10,717 nucleotides of DNA from Candidatus Manganitrophaceae bacterium. GTDB taxonomy: Bacteria; Nitrospirota; Nitrospiria; SBBL01; Manganitrophaceae. Shown piece by piece: positions 1 to 6,436 of the stretch. The stretch is taken from contig SCUR01000524.1 of NCBI GenBank assembly GCA_004297235.1, forward strand, positions 1-10,717. Reading direction: 5' to 3'. How positions within the stretch are numbered: the stretch's first letter is position 1; the number at the start of each line of letters is the position of its first letter. The notes under the pieces were generated by a model. It searched no databases, had not been told where the DNA came from, and worked only from the letters and a program-made list of their open reading frames with translations. A program made the translations under genes and the position numbers.

Positions 1-1
1 T

Positions 2-673
2 GTGAATCAGCGGACCGAGAGCAAGGCCGCCGTGATCGAAGCGGAGGCGTCTCGGCTCTTCCATGAGCCTCCCCCGCTCCCGCAGCCGAAAGAGGAGGGG
101 AAACCCGATCCGAATACGGACATCATGGACAAGACGGAGCGGTTGAAGAAGTCGGCCAGCCTCTATGATGAAATCGTCGAAAAGTATCCGAGAACGAATG
201 TCGGGCGGATGGCGTCGTACGAGAGCGGCAACGTCTATTTTGAACTGAAGGATTACGATTCCGCGGAGAAGCGCTACCTTTCCTCTCTTGAAAAAAACGC
301 CAACCACAAAAATATCGCCTCCTTAATTCATCTCAAACTCGGTTATCTCTACCAGAAAAAGGGAAATCCCGAATCGGCTTTGAAGCAGTTCCGTGCCTCG
401 TACGAGGCGGAAGAGAGCCACAACCGAGACCAGGCCGGATTCGAATTGGCGCGCGTTTTGGAATCCAGCGGCAAGAAAGACGAGGCGGTCGGGATTTACA
501 AGAAGGTTTCCGACGATTTCGCGAAGTCTCCTTGGGGGACCGAAGCGAAGGTCCGGATGGATCTTCTGAATCCCCCGACGGCATCTGCCCCGGCCCCCTC
601 TGCGACAGAGCCGGCGAAGGCGACGACTCCCCCGGCGGGAGCAACCCCTCCGGCGGAAAAGAAAAAGAAGTAA
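2..673 (+). CDS. TPR-repeat protein, 5'-truncated by the window edge
   Basis: About 223 codons are visible and the frame is open to the left edge. The GTG at 2 is the first codon available but is probably internal. Related TPR proteins of the YfgM-like type carry an N-terminal membrane anchor just before a stretch like the one that opens here (NQRTESKAAVIEAEASRLF), so the anchor is inferred to lie outside the window. Residues about 50-190 hold three to four TPR-like helical pairs, with motifs such as SLYDEIVEKYP, GNVYFELKDYDSAEKRY, GYLYQKKGNPESALKQF and ARVLESSGKKDEAVGIY. The last 30 residues are Pro/Ala/Thr-rich and end in EKKKK, probably a disordered tail. TPRs mediate protein-protein contacts; in this family a role at the inner membrane facing the periplasm is likely, but no specific partner can be named. 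The gene converges on the transglycosylase gene. Confidence 0.8.
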   Translation: MNQRTESKAAVIEAEASRLFHEPPPLPQPKEEGKPDPNTDIMDKTERLKKSASLYDEIVEKYPRTNVGRMASYESGNVYFELKDYDSAEKRYLSSLEKNANHKNIASLIHLKLGYLYQKKGNPESALKQFRASYEAEESHNRDQAGFELARVLESSGKKDEAVGIYKKVSDDFAKSPWGTEAKVRMDLLNPPTASAPAPSATEPAKATTPPAGATPPAEKKKK

Positions 674-717
674 ACGGGAAAAATCAGATTGATCGAGAGG
701 CTCGGGAAGCGAGGGTG

Positions 718-752
718 AGGGATACCAGCCGGGACCTCCGGTCTTGATCCCT
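718..752. terminator. Candidate hairpin between convergent genes
   Basis: In the 116-bp gap between the two convergent stop codons, AGGGAT at 718-723 pairs with ATCCCT at 747-752. Inside it, GACC at 733-736 and GGTC at 740-743 form a smaller stem with a 3-nt loop. The T-tract afterwards is poor (TTATT), so a bidirectional terminator role is plausible but weak. A second short hairpin lies at 767-779 (CGATT, CCG loop, AATCG). There is no ORF of note in the gap. Confidence 0.3.
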
Positions 753-789
753 TATTCCAAACGGAGCGATTCCGAATCGATAAGGCGGG

Positions 790-2109
790 TCAGTTCTCGG
801 CGGGAATGATCAGGTAGTGCCCGGTCTTAATCGTGCTGTCCCGGTCCAATTCATTCGCCCGGAGAAGACTTCCGACGCTGACGTCGTACTTCCGTGCGAT
901 TGAATTCAGGGTCTCGCCCTTCGAAATGCGATGTTTCTGAACGGGGTTGCTCTTTGGCTCTTTCTCCGGAGTCGGTGTGAAGTTCGCCAAGAAAGTTTCG
1001 CGCGTTCCCGGCGGAAGCTTCAGTCGATAATGTGGATAACCGGGCGGCGTCGTCTCTTTCTTCAATTCCGGATTATAGACCTTAATCTCGGCAAGCGTCA
1101 CCCCCGCCGCTTTTGCGATCGTCTTCAGTGAGGTTGCTTTCGAAATCTCCACCTCGTCATAGAGGAAGGGGGGATGATATTCGATGATGAATCCATATTT
1201 CTGCGGGTTCTTTGCGATGATGGTGGCCGCCATGAACTTCGGAACGTAGTTCTTTGTTTCAGGCCGGATATGCCTTGACTGTTTCAACTCCCAAAAATCA
1301 TCCGCCTTGGTCCGCGCCATGGCGCGCATGATCCTTCCTTCCCCCGCGTTGTACGAAGCCATCGAGAGGGGCCATGATCCGAACATGCCGAAGAGGTCTT
1401 TGAGGTATTTCGCAGCGGCCGCGGTGGATTTGACCGGATCTCTCCGCTCATCGATCCACTGATCGATTCGCAATCCATATTTTTTCCCGGTTCCCTTGAT
1501 GAACTGCCAGGGACCGGCCGCCTTCGCCCTGGAGAAAGCCTTTGGATTGAATCCGCTCTCGATCAGCGCGAGGAAAACCAGGTCTTCGGGAAGTTGATGC
1601 TCCCGCAAAATGTCCCGCATCATCGGAAGATATTGCCCGGAGCGCGCGAGCCAGAGCTCGAATTTTTCCCTCAAACGTGTTTGGAAAAAGACGATGTAAT
1701 CGCTGACCAGTTCGTTATAAACGATGGGGACGTCGTAGGTAACCGACGGGTCCAACGGGTCTGCCGGGATGACCTGCATCGAGAACGGGGGAACGGCCGG
1801 AGGGAGTTCCAAGGTCAGAAGATCGAAAAAATCTTCAGGGAGATGCTCCTCTTCTTCGATTTCCTCGAGCGGGGTGGATCCCTCGGCGGCAGCGACTCCA
1901 TCCTCTGAAACCGGCTCGAACGATTCGGCCGCACGGCCGGAACCGGTTTCCAGGGAGACGACGGAGAGATCGGAGGCGCCTGAAGGAGTTGAATAAAAAA
2001 AGAAAAAACCGGAGATGAAAAGAACGAGCCAGGGAAAAAAACGTTGCTTCGAAGGGATCGGCTCCACGGTCCATGGAGGAAGGGCGTCAAAAAAATGTCT
2101 CATTCTCAT
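790..2109 (-). CDS. mltD: MltD-like membrane-bound lytic murein transglycosylase with LysM
   Basis: A 439-residue protein that should cleave the MurNAc-GlcNAc bond of peptidoglycan, forming 1,6-anhydro ends, in the periplasm. Residues 24-41 are strongly hydrophobic and are followed by PSGAS, a plausible signal peptide or anchor with cleavage near residue 46. Residues 50-100 form an acidic linker with an EEIEEEE run. The SLT (goose-lysozyme-like) domain spans about 165-275: ALIESGFN with the presumed catalytic Glu184, then AAGPWQFI (197-204) and SMASYNAGEGRI (249-260). Residues 319-369 look like a degenerate LysM, and 392-437 are a clear LysM (HRISKGETLNSIARKYDVS) for glycan binding. This layout matches MltD. 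The ATG at 2109 is used; a second in-frame ATG lies at 2103. The purine-rich AAGGA upstream is about 16 nt from the ATG and falls inside the predicted promoter, so it is unlikely to be the ribosome binding site. The gene is divergent from tetR. Confidence 0.9.
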   Translation of the reverse strand: MRMRHFFDALPPWTVEPIPSKQRFFPWLVLFISGFFFFYSTPSGASDLSVVSLETGSGRAAESFEPVSEDGVAAAEGSTPLEEIEEEEHLPEDFFDLLTLELPPAVPPFSMQVIPADPLDPSVTYDVPIVYNELVSDYIVFFQTRLREKFELWLARSGQYLPMMRDILREHQLPEDLVFLALIESGFNPKAFSRAKAAGPWQFIKGTGKKYGLRIDQWIDERRDPVKSTAAAAKYLKDLFGMFGSWPLSMASYNAGEGRIMRAMARTKADDFWELKQSRHIRPETKNYVPKFMAATIIAKNPQKYGFIIEYHPPFLYDEVEISKATSLKTIAKAAGVTLAEIKVYNPELKKETTPPGYPHYRLKLPPGTRETFLANFTPTPEKEPKSNPVQKHRISKGETLNSIARKYDVSVGSLLRANELDRDSTIKTGHYLIIPAEN

Positions 2110-2115
2110 GAGTAT

Positions 2116-2143
2116 ATAATACTTTTTTCCTTCTTTTTGTCAA
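2116..2143 (-). promoter_or_regulatory. Predicted sigma-70-type promoter for the transglycosylase gene
   Basis: Read on the minus strand, a perfect -35 box TTGACA (2143 to 2138) is followed after 16 bp by TATTAT (2121 to 2116), which matches the -10 consensus at 5 of 6 bases. Transcription would start about 7 bp downstream, near 2109, which is the A of the gene's ATG, so a leaderless or nearly leaderless mRNA is predicted. The -10 lies in a small inverted repeat, AGTAT-ATA-ATACT (2111-2123). Confidence 0.6.
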
Positions 2144-2158
2144 ACAAATTAATAAGCC

Positions 2159-2187
2159 TTGACTGTTGAGTAAACGTTTAGTAAATT
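2159..2187 (+). promoter_or_regulatory. Predicted promoter of the tetR-efflux operon
   Basis: TTGACT (2159-2164) matches the -35 consensus at 5 of 6 bases. A 17-bp spacer leads to TAAATT (2182-2187), which matches the -10 consensus at 4 of 6. Initiation 7-8 bp further on would fall at about 2194-2195, the ATG of the TetR gene. No Shine-Dalgarno sequence is visible before that ATG, which also fits a leaderless transcript. The operator sits between and over the two boxes. Confidence 0.5.
2166..2185. promoter_or_regulatory. Putative TetR-family operator (autoregulatory)
   Basis: The 20 bp form an imperfect palindrome, TTGAGTAAAC / GTTTAGTAAA, with 8 of 10 symmetric positions complementary and a perfect 10-bp core TAAACGTTTA at 2171-2180. 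The hexamer AGTAAA also recurs as a direct repeat at 2169 and 2180, one helical turn apart. The site occupies the spacer of the rightward promoter and runs into its -10 box, the usual position for autorepression by the adjacent TetR protein. Binding by this regulator is inferred. It lies about 22 bp upstream of the leftward -35 box, so an effect on the transglycosylase gene is less certain. Confidence 0.6.
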
Positions 2188-2194
2188 GATTCAC

Positions 2195-2824
2195 ATGGCG
2201 ATCCAACGTGAAACATCCCGATCCGGCAAAGCCGAACGTCGTCGAAAAGAGCTTCTCCAGGTCAGTTTGCGTCTTTTCTCGGAAAATGGCTACGACGCGA
2301 CCAGCATCCGTGACATTGCTAGGGAAGCCGGGGTGACGGAGGGGCTTCTCTATCATTACTTTAAGGGGAAGAAGGATCTTCTTAAGACCATCGTTCAGGA
2401 ATCGGTCTGCGACGGGGTTGTTTTTGAGCAATTGGATCAGATCGATTTGCTTCCGATGGAAGAGGCGGTCTGCCGGATCGGCACTCATCTTTTAGAGAAT
2501 CTAAAAAACAAGAAAGAGATTTTCAAATTGATGCTGTCGGAAGCGCGTCTTTTTGAAGAGGACAACGATCATTTCATCCCGAAGCTCATTTATCAAAACA
2601 GCATGCTCCGTTTCGGCGCATTCCTGAAAAAGAGGATGGAGCGGGGCGAGATTCGGGAAATGGACCCGGTGTTGCTCGCCCGGCAATTCAGCGGATCGCT
2701 GGTGGCCTTTTTCTTATTCCAAGAGATCCTGCTTGGAAAGACCGTGACCGATGTTCCGGCCGAGCATTTTTTGAAATGTTTGATCGATGTCTTTCTTCAT
2801 GGCATCAGGAAGTGTGAGCAGTAG
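2195..2824 (+). CDS. TetR/AcrR-family transcriptional repressor
   Basis: A 209-residue protein, normal for the family. The N-terminal DNA-binding domain is clear: RRKELLQVSLRLFSENGYDATSIRDIAREAGVTEGLLYHYF covers residues 17-56, with the helix-turn-helix at about 36-56 and the typical YHYFKGKKDLL junction after it. The C-terminal part (about 70-205) is the variable ligand-binding and dimerisation domain, and the ligand cannot be inferred. The ATG at 2195 is preferred over the in-frame TTG at 2186 because the TTG overlaps the predicted -10 box. It is the first gene of the efflux operon, ends 25 bp before the preferred adaptor start, and probably represses itself and the genes after it through the operator in its promoter. 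In gene order it resembles E. coli CecR (YbiH), which precedes ybhG; that is context, not proof of orthology. The DNA here is visibly lower in GC (26 of 60 bases in 2461-2520) than the pump genes. Confidence 0.93.
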   Translation: MAIQRETSRSGKAERRRKELLQVSLRLFSENGYDATSIRDIAREAGVTEGLLYHYFKGKKDLLKTIVQESVCDGVVFEQLDQIDLLPMEEAVCRIGTHLLENLKNKKEIFKLMLSEARLFEEDNDHFIPKLIYQNSMLRFGAFLKKRMERGEIREMDPVLLARQFSGSLVAFFLFQEILLGKTVTDVPAEHFLKCLIDVFLHGIRKCEQ

Positions 2825-2849
2825 ACTCTCAACGCGCGATCGAGTCCTG

Positions 2850-3800
2850 ATGAAAACACGAACCGTCGTCATCCTGTTCATTCTCATCATGCTGGTGCTT
2901 TCATTCGCCGCCTTTCCTTTTTTCAAGAAGCCCGGTGAGACGAATGGCATCGCGCGGGTCGGGATCATCGAGGCGACCGAAGTCCATTTAAGCTCGAAGA
3001 TCGCCGAGCGGATTCAGGCCCTGCCGTTCGAAGAGGGGGACTCCGTTCCCGAGAATGCCGCGGCGGTCCGGCTCGATCCGCGGGAGATCGCGGCGCAAGT
3101 CTCCCAAGCGGAGGCGAACGTCCAGCGGGGCGAGGCGAGCCTGGTCAATTCGCGCGCCCAGGTCGAGAAGGCGAAAGCGTCGCTCGCCGACGCGCACCGA
3201 AACCGGAGCCGACTCTCGTCCCTCCGCCAGGAGGGGCTGGTTTCCGATTCCGACTGGGACAAAGCGCAGATACGGCTGGAATTGGCCGAAGCGGAGTTAA
3301 AAGCGGCAGAGGCGGAGGTGCGGTCGGCGGCGGCGGAGTTGAAGCAGCGGCAGGCGAATCTCACCCTCTTCCAAATCCGGCTCAAAGAAACCGAAATCTA
3401 TGCTCCGATCGCTGGGGTCGTCACTTTAAAGGCGTTCGAGGTCGGCGAAATGGTCTCCCCCGGAGCGACGATTCTGACGCTGGTCGATCCCGCCTCGGTC
3501 TGGGCCCGCGTCAACCTGGAAGAGGGAGAGGTCGGCAAGGTGCGCGTCGGCGGGAGGGCCGAGATCTCGATCGACTCCCTTCCGGGCCGCTCTTTTGAGG
3601 CGCGCGTCGCCGAAGTGGGAGCGGAGGGGGGATTCGCGACGCAGCGCGATGTCACCCGGGGCCGGCAGGATATCAAAACCTTTCGGGTGAAAGTCCGTCC
3701 CCTCTCTCCGGAGGGATTATTGAAGCCGGGGATGACGGCGAAGGTGCGGATCTTTCTAGATGACGGCGAAAGCGCCCGGCCGTCGGTCAACGCGCGCTGA
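2850..3800 (+). CDS. HlyD-family periplasmic adaptor, ABC-exporter (YbhG-like) type
   Basis: A membrane fusion protein linking an inner-membrane exporter to the outer-membrane channel. With the ATG at 2850 it has 316 residues: an uncleaved or signal-like TM helix (6-24), the first half of the biotinyl-lipoyl domain (about 45-75), a long Ala/Glu/Arg-rich coiled-coil hairpin (80-177), the second lipoyl half (ETEIYAPIAGVVTLKAFEVGEMV, 180-202) and a beta-barrel domain (213-303) containing LKPGMTAKVRI. GFATQRDVTRGRQDIKTFRVKV (261-282) resembles the conserved segment of ABC-linked adaptors such as YbhG and YhiI. In-frame starts also exist at 2787, 2799 and 2814; they would add up to 21 residues before the TM and overlap tetR. 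The 2850 start gives the most ordinary N-terminus, though its ribosome binding site is weak. The likely partner is the ABC ATPase at 9636 with a permease outside the window. Confidence 0.88.
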   Translation: MKTRTVVILFILIMLVLSFAAFPFFKKPGETNGIARVGIIEATEVHLSSKIAERIQALPFEEGDSVPENAAAVRLDPREIAAQVSQAEANVQRGEASLVNSRAQVEKAKASLADAHRNRSRLSSLRQEGLVSDSDWDKAQIRLELAEAELKAAEAEVRSAAAELKQRQANLTLFQIRLKETEIYAPIAGVVTLKAFEVGEMVSPGATILTLVDPASVWARVNLEEGEVGKVRVGGRAEISIDSLPGRSFEARVAEVGAEGGFATQRDVTRGRQDIKTFRVKVRPLSPEGLLKPGMTAKVRIFLDDGESARPSVNAR

Positions 3801-3850
3801 GTCGAACCGCCGATTCTGCGCATCTCATCAAGGTCGAACCGCTTCGATCC
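3801..3850. repeat. 10-bp direct repeat and hairpin before the tolC-like gene
   Basis: GTCGAACCGC occurs at 3801-3810 and again at 3833-3842, start to start 32 bp. The second copy takes part in a hairpin: GTCGAA plus a flanking G (3832-3838) pairs with TTCGATC (3843-3849), with one G-U pair and a 4-nt loop. This stem ends next to the strong ribosome binding site GGGGAGGAAA (3851-3860) of the downstream gene. Function is unknown and chance is possible. Confidence 0.35.
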
Positions 3851-3869
3851 GGGGAGGAAACAGATAGGG

Positions 3870-5213
3870 ATGATTCTGAAGCGATTCACGGGGACGGACG
3901 CTCATCGATCCGAACAATTCCGGCTCTTCTTTTGGGGGGCGTCCCTTCTCGTTTTTTTCCTGGCCCAGGTCGCCTCCGTCCGCGCGGAGGGGCTGACGAT
4001 CGAGGAGGCGGTCGGGCTGGCGTTGACCCGGAACGAGCGCTCGGAAATTGCGGAGACCAACTTGGCCGCGGCGGCGGCCCGGGTCAAAAAGGCCCGCGCT
4101 TTCTTTTTTCCCGATCTGACCGCGACGGCGGGATATACCCGGAGCGGCTTCGATGAAAGCGGGGGAGGGAGCCGTTCCAACCCGGATCCCGGCGCTCTCT
4201 CGGCGACGATCACCACGAATCTCTCTCTCTTCAATGCGCGGGCTTTCCCCCTCTACCGCCAAGCCAAGCTGGAATATGGAGCGGCCCGTCTCACGACACA
4301 GGAGGAAAAACGCCTTCTCGCCTTCGAAGCGGCCGACGCTTTCTTAAGAACCCTCGGCGTCGAGCAGGTCCAGGCGGCGGCAGAGCGAAGGCTGGTATTC
4401 GCCCGGCGAACGGTGGAAGACACGCGGGCCCGCTTCGAAGCGAAATTGGTCAGCTCGAACGACCTCACTCGGGCCGAGCTGGAGCTGGCGAACGCGGAGC
4501 GCGCCGCGACCCTGGCGCGCGGCGACGCCGAACTGGCCCGGCTGCAGCTCGGATTTTTGATCGTCGCCGAGATCAAGGGGCCGCTGGTCGCGCCGGAGGG
4601 GCTGCTGAATCCGCCCCAGGCGGGAGAGCCGGAACGGTTGGTCAGAGAGGCCCAGGGTCGCCGGCTCGATCTGGCCGCCGGCGCCGAGCGCACCAAAGCG
4701 CTGCAAGCCTTCGCGGAGGAGCCGTCCCGACGGATTGTCCCGAGCCTGGGATTGACCGGACAGTTTCAGGAGCAGACCGGATCGGCATCGGACAGCCGGA
4801 GTCAGGATTGGCTGGTCGGATTGAATTTGACCTGGCTGTTGTATGACGGCGGGGAGTGGCGGGCCGACCGGGCCGAGCGCAACGCCCTGGTCCGGGGTTC
4901 GGCGCTGGAAGTGGAGCGGACCCGCCGGCAGGTCGCCCTCGAGGTCCGGCGCGCTTTAATCGATTTGGAAAACAACCGGGCGGCCACGCGGCAGGCGGAC
5001 GTCGCGGCCCGGATCGGCCAGAAGAATGCCGAGGAGATCGCACTGCTCTATCGGCAAGGACTGGCGAGCGCGCTCGAAGTGGCCGATGCCAATCTTCGGC
5101 GTTTCGAAGCGGAGGTTGCTCTGGTGCAGGCGCGCTATGGACAGGGGCTTTCGCAACTTAATCTTCGTCTCGCCGTGGGGGTTGATCCATTCGGCAATGA
5201 GGTTCAATCATGA
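3870..5213 (+). CDS. TolC-family outer-membrane efflux protein
   Basis: A 447-residue outer-membrane channel protein expected to form the trimeric exit duct for the adaptors and pumps encoded around it. The N-terminus has a hydrophobic core at 19-36 and a likely signal peptidase site after VRA (residue 39); the mature protein starts EGLTIEEAVGLALTRN, typical of the OEP fold. Two structural repeats are visible. The first is residues 42-240, with FFPDLTATAGYTRSG near 79-93 and a beta segment around 110-122. The second is 255-445, with RIVPSLGLTGQF (288-299) and LNLTWLLYDGGEWRADRAERN (318-338), the latter matching the usual beta-strand-to-helix transition of the second repeat. The ATG at 3870 has a strong ribosome binding site, GGGGAGGAAA, 9 nt upstream. 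The stop overlaps the next ATG by 4 nt (ATGA), indicating translational coupling with the RND adaptor. Confidence 0.93.
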   Translation: MILKRFTGTDAHRSEQFRLFFWGASLLVFFLAQVASVRAEGLTIEEAVGLALTRNERSEIAETNLAAAAARVKKARAFFFPDLTATAGYTRSGFDESGGGSRSNPDPGALSATITTNLSLFNARAFPLYRQAKLEYGAARLTTQEEKRLLAFEAADAFLRTLGVEQVQAAAERRLVFARRTVEDTRARFEAKLVSSNDLTRAELELANAERAATLARGDAELARLQLGFLIVAEIKGPLVAPEGLLNPPQAGEPERLVREAQGRRLDLAAGAERTKALQAFAEEPSRRIVPSLGLTGQFQEQTGSASDSRSQDWLVGLNLTWLLYDGGEWRADRAERNALVRGSALEVERTRRQVALEVRRALIDLENNRAATRQADVAARIGQKNAEEIALLYRQGLASALEVADANLRRFEAEVALVQARYGQGLSQLNLRLAVGVDPFGNEVQS

Positions 5214-6436
5214 GACCGCGTAAAATTCTTTTTGTATTTTGGATGTTCCTCTTCCTCGTTCCGGCCGCTTGCTCGAACAATGCCGGCTCTTCCGAGACGA
5301 AAGAGCAGCGGGGGCCGGCGAAGAAGATCGCCTTTCCGGTGGAGACGATGCGCGTGGAAACGCGCAACGTCGAGTACCGGGTGACGGCGGTCGGCTCCGT
5401 GGAGGCATTCGAGACGGTTCAGGTGACGGCGCGCGTGGCCGGCGTCATCGAGCGGATTCACTTTTCCGAAGGAGAGGTCGTTCAGGGGGAGGGGATTTTG
5501 GCGGAGATCGAGCCGGAGCGCTTCCGCCTGGCGGTCGATTCGGCGGACGCCGTGCTGAAAAAGGCCGAGGCGGCGAAAGCCGATGCCGAGGCGGGATTGG
5601 CGCGCCGGGAGGCGGTCAATGAGAAGAACCCCGGCCTCATCATCGGAGAAGAGATCGAGACCTGGCGGACGCGTTTGCAGACCGCCTTGGCCGAGGTTTC
5701 CCAGGCGCGCGCGGCGCTCGACACCGCCAAGCTGAATTTGCGCGACGCCATGGTCCGCGCCCCCTTCCCCGGGGTGATCCAGACCCGGACGATCCAGACG
5801 GGAGAATATGTCCAGCCGGGAAAGGTCCTGGCGACGCTGATCCGGCGTGAGCCGCTGCTGCTCCGTTTCCAGGTGACCGAGCAGGATGCGTCTCGTCTCC
5901 GGGCCGGGATGCAAACGCGTTTCACGATCCGGGGGGGCGGGCGCGAATACCAAGCGATCATCACCCATGTCGCCGGCGCGGCCGACCCGACTTCGAGGAT
6001 GGTCCTGATTACCGCCCGGATCAACGACCCGGAACGCCAGGCGCTCCGGCCCGGCGCCTTCGCCGAAGTATCGGTGCCGATCGAATCGACCCGGATGGAG
6101 GCGCCGGTGATTCCTCAGACGGCGATCCGCCCGAGCGAGCGGGGCTTTCTCGCGTTTGTCGTTGAAGAGGGGATCGCCAAGGAGCGGGTCCTCACGCTGG
6201 GAATGCGGACCGCCGACGGCCGGGTGGAGGTCCGCTCCGGCGTTCAGCCGGGAGAGACGTTGGTGGTTCGGGGCGCTGAAGCGTTGCGGAACGGCGCCGC
6301 CGTTCGCGTCGCCTCCGGGACCGAGGCGGCCGCGCCGTCCGGTACGGGGCCGGGCTCCGATTCCAACCCGACGCCGCAGAAGCCGTCTGATCCATCCGCC
6401 GGTCCGGCCGGCCCCGCCGGAGGGACACGGCCATGA
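5210..6436 (+). CDS. RND-type periplasmic adaptor (AcrA/MdtA-like), probable lipoprotein
   Basis: A 408-residue membrane fusion protein of the RND class. The N-terminus MRPRKILFVFWMFLFLVPAAC resembles a lipoprotein signal with Cys21 as acylation site, although Pro at -3 departs from the usual lipobox. The first lipoyl half lies at about 70-105 (VTARVAGVIERIHFSEGEVVQGEGILAEIEP), a helical hairpin at 106-178, the second lipoyl half at 181-212 (VRAPFPGVIQTRTIQTGEYVQPGKVL), the beta-barrel at 215-292 ending in LRPGAFAEVSVPI, and a membrane-proximal domain at 297-370 (VIPQTAIRPSERGFLAFVVEEG). The last 40 residues are Pro/Gly/Ser-rich and probably disordered. It starts inside the TolC-like gene's stop (ATGA), with GAGGT 6 nt upstream, and overlaps the RND gene by the same device, so adaptor and pump should be made together. 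It differs in class from the adaptor at 2850. Confidence 0.93.
   Translation: MRPRKILFVFWMFLFLVPAACSNNAGSSETKEQRGPAKKIAFPVETMRVETRNVEYRVTAVGSVEAFETVQVTARVAGVIERIHFSEGEVVQGEGILAEIEPERFRLAVDSADAVLKKAEAAKADAEAGLARREAVNEKNPGLIIGEEIETWRTRLQTALAEVSQARAALDTAKLNLRDAMVRAPFPGVIQTRTIQTGEYVQPGKVLATLIRREPLLLRFQVTEQDASRLRAGMQTRFTIRGGGREYQAIITHVAGAADPTSRMVLITARINDPERQALRPGAFAEVSVPIESTRMEAPVIPQTAIRPSERGFLAFVVEEGIAKERVLTLGMRTADGRVEVRSGVQPGETLVVRGAEALRNGAAVRVASGTEAAAPSGTGPGSDSNPTPQKPSDPSAGPAGPAGGTRP

Noticed and set aside
2186..2194. TTG codon at 2186 as start of the TetR protein
   Set aside because: It overlaps the predicted -10 box and adds only three residues outside the conserved domain; the ATG at 2195 fits better.
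5204..5968. A 254-codon minus-strand frame opposite the RND adaptor
   Set aside because: It is a shadow of the well-supported adaptor gene, with low-complexity composition and no motifs.
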